Part shown: positions 50,771 through 59,418 of the stretch, piece by piece
Position numbering within the stretch: the stretch's first letter is position 1
Layout of the letters: the number at the start of each line of letters is the position of its first letter
Source: CALMFG01 sp963674805
Lineage (GTDB): Bacteria > Bacillota > Clostridia > Christensenellales > CALMFG01
DNA length: 64,000 bases
NCBI GenBank assembly: GCA_963674805.2
Contig: CAXXNY010000009.1
Coordinates: forward strand, 62,001 to 126,000
Reading direction: 5' to 3'
The notes under the pieces: model-generated
The model's database searches: none
Seen by the model: the letters and a program-made list of their open reading frames with translations, nothing else
Told to the model about the DNA's origin: nothing
Made by a program: the position numbers and the translations under genes

Positions 50771-51106
50771 TAGTTACTCCTTCCTGTGTATAAAATTCAT
50801 ATACTGGTTTTAATGCAAAAAATAACGATTCTGCTGTAAAAACTTGAAGGATAGATTGCCAACCAGCTCCCTTGGTGACTATGTCGCTTCGCTCATCACC
50901 TTATTAACCATCCGCAACTATAAACGAAATCATCACATCCCTTCCATATAACCTTTAACCTTATTTAGCGTAAATCAATCATAGCATGTCTGGTGTTTCA
51001 TTATACACTGCCGCTATACAATGAAGCCTGCCCTCATGCAAAATCAACTCTTTTGTTTTTTAGTGTCTGGCCCTATTATACACTGCCTTTGTTTCTCTTT
51101 TACAGC
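50771..51106. other. intergenic region without recognisable content
   Basis: About 335 bases between ackA and the zinc-ribbon gene. TATACACTGCC occurs twice, near 51005 and 51077. I see no gene, clear promoter or terminator. Confidence 0.3.
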
Positions 51107-51865
51107 CTAATTATGATCATTCTGTTTAAATGGTTCAGCCTGCGCAATATAAAGATTGAGTCTGTCCTGGAACGGCGCATATTTTCTGCGATACCGGATT
51201 GCTTCATCCTCAGGCATTTTTTCATTCGCACACTCTCTGCAAACACGGAAATTATGTATCTGGATATTTGTCACTGTTCCCGTATTCCCGCTGTGGATTT
51301 GCGCCGCAAGACCCATATGCGGATACCCTGCCGCTAAAATCGCTTCGTCAAAAATCTCACCGGTCCAAATACGCACATCCCTGATGTCTCTTGTCGATCC
51401 GCAGAATGCACACTTCTTCGGCATCGCGTCATCGGTTTCCACCTCGCCGTAGCAGATACATCGCATGTTTTCGCCGCTCAGCGGCGCGCCGCATTTCGGG
51501 CATTCCCCAAGCTTTAATAAATGGGCCCCGTAATGCTTCAGCTCATGGTGATGCCGCATCCAGCAAATCGTAAACCCGCAGTTGCCGCAGGCAATCCCCT
51601 GCAGCGACCCCGGCCACTTTAACAGATGATCGGATTCTTCCAGCCCTTTCTCTTCCTTGGCTTTTTCAGCCGACCAGACATGGCCGTGTATCGGACGGCC
51701 GCATATCCCGCACCGGCTTGCGTATTTCTCTCCGTTCCCTTCTACTTTCCTCCAGCTTGAGTCATCTTTTGTATCTTTCGTTCGTGTAGACTCCCCGCAA
51801 TGATCACAAAAGATCTCCCAGTCCTCCACCGTGCTGCCGCAGTTTTTGCACTTCATCTCCGACAC
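51107..51865 (-). CDS. multi zinc-ribbon protein, unknown function
   Basis: 252 residues, no membrane segment. At least seven CxxC pairs: CKNCG, CDHCG, CGICG, CGNCG, CPKCG, CAFCG and CRECA, plus RCICYGE, enough for about four zinc sites. HGHVW and WMRHHHELKHYG add histidines between pairs. The last 90 residues (DVRIWTGEIFDEAILAAGYPH, interrupted by no repeats) form another domain. The N-terminal ribbon resembles those of the 12841-20860 island but there is no anchor. A role in nucleic acid or protein binding is only a guess. Confidence 0.75.
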   Translation of the reverse strand: MSEMKCKNCGSTVEDWEIFCDHCGESTRTKDTKDDSSWRKVEGNGEKYASRCGICGRPIHGHVWSAEKAKEEKGLEESDHLLKWPGSLQGIACGNCGFTICWMRHHHELKHYGAHLLKLGECPKCGAPLSGENMRCICYGEVETDDAMPKKCAFCGSTRDIRDVRIWTGEIFDEAILAAGYPHMGLAAQIHSGNTGTVTNIQIHNFRVCRECANEKMPEDEAIRYRRKYAPFQDRLNLYIAQAEPFKQNDHN

Positions 51866-52062
51866 CTCCGAACGTATTGAATTATCCTCTTATTCCCACA
51901 TATTTATTATATCACTGGAAGCCCGTTAAAACAAAAAAGCTCCGTTGTCGAAGCTTTTCATTGACTCATGTGCGAATCGCTTTTGCATACCTGCTATATA
52001 GTCTAACAGTGTTTGGAGATAGTGCTTTCGATATCAGCAAAGCATCTGATATTATTCAGATA

Positions 52063-53685
52063 TCAAATCGCGTTCTTCTTTGTTTCGTCACTTTTTTCAC
52101 ATGGCAATAATATGGTGAAGCGCGTAAATTCGTTTTCCTTTGACTCGACACTAATCGTTCCTTTATGTTTCTCAATTATCTTATAGCAAATCGAAAGGCC
52201 AAGGCCGGTTCCTTCCGCACGGCTCTTTGTTGTAAAAAACGGATCATAGATTTGGTCAATGATTTCTTCTTTTATACCTATTCCCTTATCTTTAATCTGC
52301 AGACGAATCCATGTTTTATTATTTATTTCCTCCGAACTGCAGCTGGCTTGTATTACCTTGTTTTCATCATAATCTTCATATTTAGCATTCAACGCATCTC
52401 TGGCATTGTTAAGTAAATTCATGATAACTTGCTTAATCTGCTGAACATTGCATTCTATTTTCGGTAAGCTTGCTGGTTTATCACATATCAGCCTAATGCT
52501 GTCTTGCTTTAGCACCGTTTCAATAAGAGACGTTGTGTGCTTAATGATTTCACATATATCAGCTTTTTCAGTACCAAATGAATTGCCACGTGCGAAATCC
52601 AATAAGTCTTTTACGATAAAGGCAACTCGGTTTGATTCGGCTAATATTTCATCCGCATATTCTTTAACGGCTGCAGGAATGCCGCCTTCATCTTTAATGA
52701 GCTGGCTGTAATTCATAATACCATTTACCGGGTTATTAATTTCATGCGCAACCCCACTGGCAAGCGTACCTATGGACTGAAGCCTTTGATGCTGTAAGAG
52801 GCTTTGTTCCATCTTTGCCTTTTCTTCAAGCAATTTTATTCGTTCTGTAATATCGCTAAAAATCGCAATTGTTCCCATATACTTTTCACTGACATCCATC
52901 AGCTTTTTTAGCTTAACAACGAAATTCCGATTCCCCGTTAGAGTGCTGATTTCTTTTTCAAAAATCTTTTCATCTTTGTTTTCGTTTAATTCATCTTTAA
53001 TTTGTTCGATTATTTCTTTCAGTTCTTCACCGGTTTTGACTCTGCTGTAATACTTTTTTCCGGATTCATGGATATTAAGAAAAATCTCAGCCGCCTTATT
53101 ATTAAAGTTTTGAATAGTATTTCCATTGTGAAACAAAATAACCGGATCATACATGCTTTCGAAAACAGTTAAATATTCATTCTTTTCGTTTTCTATTTCT
53201 CTGTTTTTGCTCTGTAATTCTTCGAGCTTTTTCTCCTCTGACAAATCAGACCAAACAACGATAAAGCCTATTTCGACAAAATCAAAGTATCTTTTTAAAT
53301 ATCTTGAGAAGAATTCTTTTTCTGCAACTGAAAAATCGCTGTCAGAAAGAACATCTTGGTACGCTTGCTGATAATATTTCATAAAGCTTAAAAACATTGA
53401 AAGCGTAATGCCGCGGGATCGATGCAAATTGGCTTCCACAATACCAAACTCCGCAATTTCACTTTTTGAGAAATCTATGTCTGGATTCATCTCAGGCACT
53501 TTATCGTTCTTTTCAAGCACCTTAACTAATGAATTTGATAAGCCTTGGATAGACATGCGCCACGCTTCCTTAAGTGTGGACGTATATTTTGCATAATCTC
53601 TTTCAATGGCGTAGCGTAAAACTTCATTGATTAACTTTTCTTCGCTTGCCTGAATAAGCTTAATAAATTTCTTTGTATCCATCAT
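52063..53685 (-). CDS. soluble PAS-domain histidine kinase (NtrB-like)
   Basis: 540 residues without membrane helices. Residues 1-160 are helical and contain NLHRSRGITLSMFLSFMKYY, resembling N-terminal sensory domains of some cytosolic kinases. PAS near 175-290, coiled linker, then the phospho-acceptor His in ASGVAHEINNPVNGIMNYS of the NtrB type. HATPase: NLLNNARDAL, DKGIGI and GTGLGLSICYK. Signals and partner are unknown; no response regulator is adjacent. ATG codons at 53685 and 53682 are both possible; AAGGA lies closer to optimal for the second. Confidence 0.9.
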   Translation of the reverse strand: MMDTKKFIKLIQASEEKLINEVLRYAIERDYAKYTSTLKEAWRMSIQGLSNSLVKVLEKNDKVPEMNPDIDFSKSEIAEFGIVEANLHRSRGITLSMFLSFMKYYQQAYQDVLSDSDFSVAEKEFFSRYLKRYFDFVEIGFIVVWSDLSEEKKLEELQSKNREIENEKNEYLTVFESMYDPVILFHNGNTIQNFNNKAAEIFLNIHESGKKYYSRVKTGEELKEIIEQIKDELNENKDEKIFEKEISTLTGNRNFVVKLKKLMDVSEKYMGTIAIFSDITERIKLLEEKAKMEQSLLQHQRLQSIGTLASGVAHEINNPVNGIMNYSQLIKDEGGIPAAVKEYADEILAESNRVAFIVKDLLDFARGNSFGTEKADICEIIKHTTSLIETVLKQDSIRLICDKPASLPKIECNVQQIKQVIMNLLNNARDALNAKYEDYDENKVIQASCSSEEINNKTWIRLQIKDKGIGIKEEIIDQIYDPFFTTKSRAEGTGLGLSICYKIIEKHKGTISVESKENEFTRFTILLPCEKSDETKKNAI

Positions 53686-54167
53686 CTATTCCTTGATATT
53701 TTAATCTCATAATTTATTTTATTTATTATAATTTTATCATATTATGTGCTGAATGAGAATCTTGCGTAATCCTTGGGCTTTCATTTTCGCTTTGAAGGGT
53801 GCAGCACAGTTCTCACACGATACATTTATGATATGGTTACCCGCATATATCAAAATGCACTATTAAGAATATTTTTTTAAATTCTGCGGTGCCATGAAAT
53901 TCATCTCGAATTACTTACTTTGTGCCCCTAATATACTTCCTGTATTTTTACTCAGATATTTAGAGCAACATAATAGAACCTGTAATTAATTTGCCAAACC
54001 ACAGGTTAAGAAATAGCACACATTTGATGTTTGGAAGAATTTTATCTCAGTTGCCTACCATTTATTCTATAATAAAGTTTATCCTTATTTTCTTTGCACT
54101 TTTTATACTCAGCCTTCTGGCTCAACACTTATCCCCAGCTCAAGTATCTCTTTCAGATCTATAGCCT
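53686..54167. other. 480-base AT-rich intergenic region
   Basis: No gene is supported. A 7-base stem (AACCTGT near 53978 with ACAGGTT near 54001) is the only structure noticed. Short protein-like frames near 53790-53870 are too brief to call. Confidence 0.3.
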
Positions 54168-55160
54168 TTACTCCAGCTCTTTAACAATATTAATTGGCTT
54201 TTCCCCGTCTATCACTCTCTGAATGTTGCCCCAAACACCCCGATGCATCTTTAAAAATGCACCTTCTGTTGTTCCGCCAATATGCGGCGAAAATACAACA
54301 CGGGCGGCCGCTTCCTCTGGTAAATTCAGCAGCGGATTTTCCAGCGTAACGGGTTCAGGCGTCAGTGTATCCAATCCCGCGCCCGCAATCTCATTGTTGA
54401 TCAGTGCTGCTTTTAACGCATCCTGATCGACCAGTTCCCCGCGTGCTGTATTGATTAACAACGCGCTCTTTTTCATCTTTGATAAAAATGCTTCATTTAT
54501 CATATTCGTGGTTTCAGGCGTCACCGGCATATGCAGGCTGATAATATCACATGCGCTTATCAGTTCCTCCATCGGCAGGTAGTCCACGCCGTATTCCGCT
54601 TCTATATCCCCGCTTTTCTTTGTCGGGCAATAGTAACTCATTTGACAGCCAAAGGCCGAAAGCCGCTTTGCCGTTTCTTTTGCAATCGCACCAAATCCAA
54701 TCATCCCGATATGGCAGTCATGAAGTTCCACAATTCCGTTTAATATTTTGTTCTCTTTTGCATTAATCTGATGTCCGGTTCTTACCTTTTGGTCGCCGTC
54801 GATGAGGTCCCTTAAAAGCGCAAGCATCAACAAGATTACCTGCTCCGCAACCGCACCCGAATTGACACCGGGATTATTACAGACAAAAACATTTGCCTTC
54901 TTCGCCGCGCCAACATCAATCCGGTTATAGCCTACCCCTTCGGAGTGGATCAGTTTAAGATTAGGCATTGCTTCAATCAGCTGTGCACTAATGGACTTAA
55001 TCACATCCGCAAATATAAAATCAGCATCACCAGCGGCACTGAGCACCTCATCGTCGCTGACATTCTGATCAAAATAAACAAGCTCCATACCTTCTGGTAC
55101 ATCGCACAATTTTTTATACTTATTCACGCGTTTAGGATTAACAAAAATAATTGTCTTCAC
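54168..55160 (-). CDS. D-isomer 2-hydroxyacid dehydrogenase
   Basis: 330 residues. The NAD-binding motif is IGMIGFGAIAKETAKRL near residue 152. Catalytic Arg is in NTARGELVD, Glu probably in LTPEPV, and His in FSPHIGGTT. Substrate domain at both ends, as in phosphoglycerate and glyoxylate/hydroxypyruvate reductases. It reduces a 2-keto acid with NAD(P)H; the substrate cannot be told. Divergent from the SDR gene across a 327-base region with a tandem TTATGCAAA-type repeat, so it may belong to the same regulon. Confidence 0.88.
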   Translation of the reverse strand: MKTIIFVNPKRVNKYKKLCDVPEGMELVYFDQNVSDDEVLSAAGDADFIFADVIKSISAQLIEAMPNLKLIHSEGVGYNRIDVGAAKKANVFVCNNPGVNSGAVAEQVILLMLALLRDLIDGDQKVRTGHQINAKENKILNGIVELHDCHIGMIGFGAIAKETAKRLSAFGCQMSYYCPTKKSGDIEAEYGVDYLPMEELISACDIISLHMPVTPETTNMINEAFLSKMKKSALLINTARGELVDQDALKAALINNEIAGAGLDTLTPEPVTLENPLLNLPEEAAARVVFSPHIGGTTEGAFLKMHRGVWGNIQRVIDGEKPINIVKELE

Positions 55161-55289
55161 TTACTCTTCTCCCTTATGTATAAATAAAATAATCTAGAAT
55201 AAAGATCTAGAAACTTTTAAATCAAATCCTATAAAGATTTCTTCATCTTTAAAATACCATTATAACGGCCGTGAATGCAATATTCTTTA

Positions 55290-55319
55290 TTGTTTTATGC
55301 AAAATTGTTTTATGCAAAA
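55290..55319. repeat. two-copy 15-base tandem repeat, possible operator
   Basis: TTGTTTTATGCAAAA occurs twice in direct succession in the divergent promoter region of the hydroxyacid dehydrogenase and SDR genes. Its core TTTATGCAAA recurs inverted at 57449-57458 before the ROK regulator gene and at 1735-1744 in the mapA promoter. Confidence 0.6.
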
Positions 55320-55487
55320 TTCTATTATTGTTTTCTCTGCTGGCATTATTTTTATCCAAATAACGAGCGCCAAATACAGTCACTCCCCAACATATCCATT
55401 AATAAGAAAACCATCGTCGCCGGTTTTTCCTGTTGATTTACGATGCCGGTTAGTATATTGTTTTATCAGAAAGTAAAAGGAGCGGCC

Positions 55488-56195
55488 ATGAACGATATTA
55501 AAAAAAGAGTTGCCATTGTGACCGGCGCAGGACGCGGTATCGGTTATGCCGTTGTGCAGGGCCTACTGCGTGAGGGAGTCAAAGTCCTTGCGACATCGCG
55601 AAACATCTCGGTGCTTGAAAAGATAGATAACGATAATCTCTATCCCTTTTCCGCCGACCTGACCGATGACGATGCCTTTGATCAGATTGTTTCGCATTGT
55701 GTTAAGCAATTCGGCGGGATTGATATCGTCATCAATAATGCAGGTTATGTAAAAAAACTGCTGCTGGAAAACACAACGCCGGAGGAATGGGATTTGCATA
55801 TGGCGGTCAACGTACGCGCACCGTTTATGCTGGTGAATGCAGCCATGCCTTTTCTGACCAAATCAGATGGCGCATCGATTATTAATATCGGTTCTGTTGT
55901 CTCTAAAAAAGGATATGTGACGCAGGGGGCTTATTCCGCGTCAAAGCACGCGCTGCTGGGATATACCAAAGTCCTGGCAAGAGAAACTTTTGATCAGGGT
56001 ATTCGCGTCCATGCGATTCTACCGGGAGGCGTTGCCACCGAACTGGTCAAGGAAGCACGCCCCGATCTTGATATGTCGGATCTGAGTACTCCGGAGGAAA
56101 TATCGGATATTATTTTGTTTCTGCTGAAAACACGGAACAACTCTGTGATTGATGAAGTGTCTGTCCGTCGGTATTCCAAAGAGCCCTGGGTTTAA
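55488..56195 (+). CDS. short-chain dehydrogenase/reductase
   Basis: 235 residues from the ATG at 55488, five bases after AAAAGGAG; a longer frame from 55443 is less likely. Cofactor motif TGAGRGIGYAV near residue 13, NNAGYV, catalytic Ser in INIGSVVS, and Tyr-Lys in GAYSASKHA. Close in pattern to gluconate 5-dehydrogenase and 3-oxoacyl reductase relatives. It probably oxidises or reduces a sugar acid or sugar alcohol. It converges with the ROK regulator. The reaction is not determined. Confidence 0.88.
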   Translation: MNDIKKRVAIVTGAGRGIGYAVVQGLLREGVKVLATSRNISVLEKIDNDNLYPFSADLTDDDAFDQIVSHCVKQFGGIDIVINNAGYVKKLLLENTTPEEWDLHMAVNVRAPFMLVNAAMPFLTKSDGASIINIGSVVSKKGYVTQGAYSASKHALLGYTKVLARETFDQGIRVHAILPGGVATELVKEARPDLDMSDLSTPEEISDIILFLLKTRNNSVIDEVSVRRYSKEPWV

Positions 56196-56236
56196 AGCGC
56201 CTCTTTTGTTTTACATCGTCTTAAAAAAGAGACAAG

Positions 56237-57427
56237 CTATTGACGGAAGGTCAAAAGCAAATAAGGCTTTTTAAAGAAGTGCTCAACAATAAAGTAGCAG
56301 CCGCCTAAAGCATACGTTTCATTGTCGTATTCGGAAATCTCAATCTTGATTTCTTCCACGCTTGCGAAGATAACATTTTCCTTAACGGTTTTCCGTATCG
56401 ACTCTAAAAATACATGGTCGTTGTTGCACGAAATACCCGACAGGATAAAATGATTCACATCAATGATTTCGATACTGTTCGCAATCGCAACGCCGATTAG
56501 TTTTCCTGCATCGGTCAGTACTTTAACCGCCAATTCATCGCCGCTACTTGCCAGATCAAGGATCGTTGAAAAATCCGCGTCCTTCCTGGCATCGGGCAGA
56601 GCCTGATAATTATGTACTATCGCTTCCTTAGAAGCATAAACATCCAGACAGCCCTTCTTACCGCATTTGCATAGTTCTCCGTCTACGGCTACCGTTGTGT
56701 GACCTAAGAATCCGGCATTTCCATAAAGACCTTCGTAGACGTCACCCTCAATACAAATTGACATCCCGGTCCCGGCGCGCATGGCAATCAGAGCAAAGCT
56801 TCTGTCATTGTCTGTTTTAAACTTGCTCTCAACCCATGCCATTAAATGTACGTCATTTCGGATATAAACCGGAATATTATACTTGTCCTGAATGATCTTG
56901 ATCAGGTCTACGTTCCGCCAGTCTTTAATACGCTCAATATAAATAGAGATGTTTTTCTTTAAATCAATAATACCGGGCAGGCCGACCCCGATTCCGATTA
57001 TTTTTTCTTCCGGGTTTTCAATCTCCTGCAGGCACCGGCCTAAACCGCTCAGTATTGCGTCCAGCACATTTTTTTTATTCGCTTCACCGTCAATAACCGC
57101 CTTATGGGTATAAACCGCATCACAATAGAGATTGGAAAGCTGAAACCGGATGATCGGGATTTCAACGTCTATTCCCAACGCAAAATAGTTATTGGTATTC
57201 AGTTTAAGGTAGACCGGTGGTTTGCCTCCGCTTGAATCGGCAAATCCGTCTTTAATAATAATCTGCTGGTCCAATAATTCATTTACAATTTTGTTTACCG
57301 TAGGGTAGCTTAATTTAGAAAGACTTTGAATACTATCAATGGTTAGTCTCTGCTTATGTCTGATAATATTTAAAATAATATACCGATTCGCTTCTCTAAC
57401 GATTTTTGTATTATTTTTCTTTTTCAT
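56237..57427 (-). CDS. ROK-family transcriptional regulator (NagC/XylR type)
   Basis: 396 residues. N-terminal winged helix (TIDSIQSLSKLSYPTVNKIV near residue 29-48), then a ROK sugar-kinase-like domain. ATP-site motif GIGVGLPGII and zinc motif CKCGKKGCLD with a Asp where Glu is common. It probably represses the fucose-type ABC and epimerase genes directly upstream on the same strand and perhaps the SDR. ATATTTGCATAAATAT lies 19 bases before its start codon and shares a core with the repeat at 55290. Effector unknown. Confidence 0.9.
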   Translation of the reverse strand: MKKKNNTKIVREANRYIILNIIRHKQRLTIDSIQSLSKLSYPTVNKIVNELLDQQIIIKDGFADSSGGKPPVYLKLNTNNYFALGIDVEIPIIRFQLSNLYCDAVYTHKAVIDGEANKKNVLDAILSGLGRCLQEIENPEEKIIGIGVGLPGIIDLKKNISIYIERIKDWRNVDLIKIIQDKYNIPVYIRNDVHLMAWVESKFKTDNDRSFALIAMRAGTGMSICIEGDVYEGLYGNAGFLGHTTVAVDGELCKCGKKGCLDVYASKEAIVHNYQALPDARKDADFSTILDLASSGDELAVKVLTDAGKLIGVAIANSIEIIDVNHFILSGISCNNDHVFLESIRKTVKENVIFASVEEIKIEISEYDNETYALGGCYFIVEHFFKKPYLLLTFRQ

Positions 57428-57445
57428 ATGTTCTTCCTAAATGTA

Positions 57446-57461
57446 ATATTTGCATAAATAT
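57446..57461. promoter_or_regulatory. candidate ROK operator
   Basis: ATATTTGCATAAATAT, an imperfect palindrome before the ROK gene. Its core TTTGCATAAA is the reverse complement of the core in the 55290-55319 repeat. Confidence 0.45.
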
Positions 57462-57489
57462 ATTAACATTAATTGTATAAATGCAGAAG

Positions 57490-57508
57490 GCTTATTTAAA
57501 AAATAAGC
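57490..57508 (-). terminator. candidate hairpin terminator of the transporter-epimerase operon
   Basis: GCTTATTT pairs perfectly with AAATAAGC around AAA, 27 bases after the epimerase stop. No long T-run follows on the minus strand, so termination may be weak. Confidence 0.4.
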
Positions 57509-57534
57509 ACAGTTTGTATATAAAATCGTCCGGC

Positions 57535-58197
57535 TTACCGAATGGCTTCCCTCAGTTTCGCAACCGCTTCCGTATAGGTCATATTGCGGTCAAAAACACT
57601 CGATGTTCCGGCAATAAATATATCTGCGCCTGCATCTCTCATCTTCCCGGCGTTTTTGAAGCTCACATTTCCGTCCACTTCAATCGCGATCTCTTTATGC
57701 TCCGCCTCAATGAACAGCTTTACAGCAGCAATTTTCTTGAGCGCGGATTCGACCATCTTTTGTCCGGCGAAGCCAGGATTAACCGTCATAATCAAAAAGA
57801 CATCAACATCGTCCATCAGCGCAAACAAAGACTCTTTCGGTGTTGCCGGATTAACTGCAATGCCGGCCTTTGCACCCTTGTCTTTTATCCGTTCGATTAC
57901 CCGGTGGGTATGCGCAGTTGTCTCGGCATGAATGCTGACAATGTCATTTTCTCTGATATCAAACCAGTCCAGCTTTTCCTCCGGTTTGTTGACCATCAAA
58001 TGAATGTCAAACGGAATATCCGTAACGGTCCGCATGGCATCGAGTATATACGGCGACAGCGTCATGTTCGGGACAAAAGTGCCGTCCATGATATCCATAT
58101 GGAAATAGTCTATCCCCGCTGACTCCAGCGCCTTAACTTCCTGTTCTAAATGCAATATATCCGCGCACATCATGGATGGCGCTATCATGCTTTTCAT
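57535..58197 (-). CDS. ribulose-phosphate 3-epimerase family protein, AlsE-like
   Basis: 220 residues, TIM barrel. Metal ligands: His and Asp in YFHMDIMDG, His in DIHLMV, Asp in IAIEVDGN. PSMMCADIL, FVPNMTLSP, and MTVNPGFAGQ resemble D-allulose-6-phosphate 3-epimerase (AlsE) of E. coli more than the housekeeping Rpe, for example MC after PS and the LTLSP-like segment. Last gene of the transport operon. I infer a ketose-phosphate epimerase acting downstream of imported sugar; plain pentose-phosphate Rpe remains possible. Confidence 0.8.
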   Translation of the reverse strand: MKSMIAPSMMCADILHLEQEVKALESAGIDYFHMDIMDGTFVPNMTLSPYILDAMRTVTDIPFDIHLMVNKPEEKLDWFDIRENDIVSIHAETTAHTHRVIERIKDKGAKAGIAVNPATPKESLFALMDDVDVFLIMTVNPGFAGQKMVESALKKIAAVKLFIEAEHKEIAIEVDGNVSFKNAGKMRDAGADIFIAGTSSVFDRNMTYTEAVAKLREAIR

Positions 58198-58255
58198 GTA
58201 TTACCCCAAAGTCTATTTATTACTGATTATCGTTTTGAGCATCCGCTTTTAAATA

Positions 58256-58441
58256 CTATCTGAACCGCATTACGCAAAAAGCGCTTGCCACAGCCGGGAT
58301 TGCGCCTTTTTCGGCAGGCAACAGGATAATGATCTTCTGTCCCTGCGCTGCGGTAAGGGATACGGCCCGGATTCCAGACTGTATCCCGATTGTCCTTTTA
58401 ATATCCTTTGTACTTATCTCATCCGCAGTATCAATCCGGGA
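58256..58441 (-). other. in-frame coding-like extension after the ABC permease stop codon
   Basis: Directly after the permease TAA the same frame stays open for 61 codons: DTADEISTKDIKRTIGIQSG, then SLTAAQGQKIIILLPAEKGA and SAFCVMRFR, then a stop. Composition is protein-like but no start codon with a ribosome-binding site is visible. It may be the remnant of a lost gene. Family not recognised. Confidence 0.35.
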
Positions 58442-59413
58442 TTATTGATTCGCCAACTTTGTTATCTTCCGAAGTTGGATATTGCTTTGTGCGATTTCGA
58501 TATACGCCGCGATCAGGATGACAACGCCGCGGGCAACATACTGCCAGAACGTGCTGACTCCCGCAACAATCATGCCGACGCGAAGCCCCGCAAACAGAAT
58601 AGCGCCAAGGAACGTACCAATAATCGTACCGCGTCCGCCCGCCATACTCGTACCGCCGATGGCGACAGCTGCGATTGCGTCCAGCTCATATCCCATACCG
58701 GAGGTTGAATCTCCGACGCCAAGCTTGCCGATCTGGATAATAGCGGCGAGTGCTGTTCCCAGCATGCCGATTCCAAAGGTCAAGATCTTTGTTTTTTCTA
58801 CCTTTACACCTGAAAGCCTTGCGGCTTCTTCATTCCCGCCGACCGCATATATATAGCTTCCCAAACGGGTTTTCTTTAACATGATATGGAGAATCACGAC
58901 AAAGACAAGGAAGATGACAACCGATATCCTGAAAAATCCGATAATTTTTCCATCAACTAAAACACGGTAAGAAGTCGGCACGTTCAGAATCGGACGTGCA
59001 TCACAGAGCAGATACGCAACCCCGCGGTAAGTTGACATGGTACCCAGAGTCGCAATAAACGGTTGGAGTTTGAGTTTCGCAACCAGAAGGCCGTTGATGG
59101 TTCCCAGCAGCAGGCCGATCAACAATCCGGCAACGATACACAGCACCGGATGCAGTCCCGCAACCGCCAGTGTTGATACACAGACAGCAACCAACGCCAA
59201 TGCCGAGCCAACGGATAAGTCGATACCGCCGATGATAATGATGCCTGTCATGCCGGCCGCCATAAGCCCGTAGATAATTGCCTGGTTAATAATATCGATC
59301 AAATTATCGCCCGATACATAAATGGGGTTAATAATCCCAAAGATAATCGTCATAATTGCGATTGCAATCGCTATACTAATCTCCCGCGTATAGTGTTTAA
59401 GTACTTGTTTCAT
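58442..59413 (-). CDS. sugar ABC transporter permease, RbsC type
   Basis: 323 residues with eight to ten hydrophobic segments, BPD_transp_2 family. GGIDLSVGSALALV and AIAAVAIGGTSMAGGRGTIIG are the characteristic RbsC/XylH/RhaP motifs. It forms a homodimeric pore for a monosaccharide. Gap of only 5 bases to the ATPase. Fucose or rhamnose is the likely cargo because fucI lies upstream. Confidence 0.93.
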   Translation of the reverse strand: MKQVLKHYTREISIAIAIAIMTIIFGIINPIYVSGDNLIDIINQAIIYGLMAAGMTGIIIIGGIDLSVGSALALVAVCVSTLAVAGLHPVLCIVAGLLIGLLLGTINGLLVAKLKLQPFIATLGTMSTYRGVAYLLCDARPILNVPTSYRVLVDGKIIGFFRISVVIFLVFVVILHIMLKKTRLGSYIYAVGGNEEAARLSGVKVEKTKILTFGIGMLGTALAAIIQIGKLGVGDSTSGMGYELDAIAAVAIGGTSMAGGRGTIIGTFLGAILFAGLRVGMIVAGVSTFWQYVARGVVILIAAYIEIAQSNIQLRKITKLANQ

Positions 59414-59418
59414 TTCCT

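Noticed and set aside
51000..51090. Repeated TATACACTGCC as a regulatory element
   Set aside because: Only two copies, no symmetry and no clear promoter nearby.
53790..53870. Protein-like frames in the gap before the hydroxyacid dehydrogenase
   Set aside because: Too short, several frames are equally open, and there is no start, domain or ribosome-binding site.
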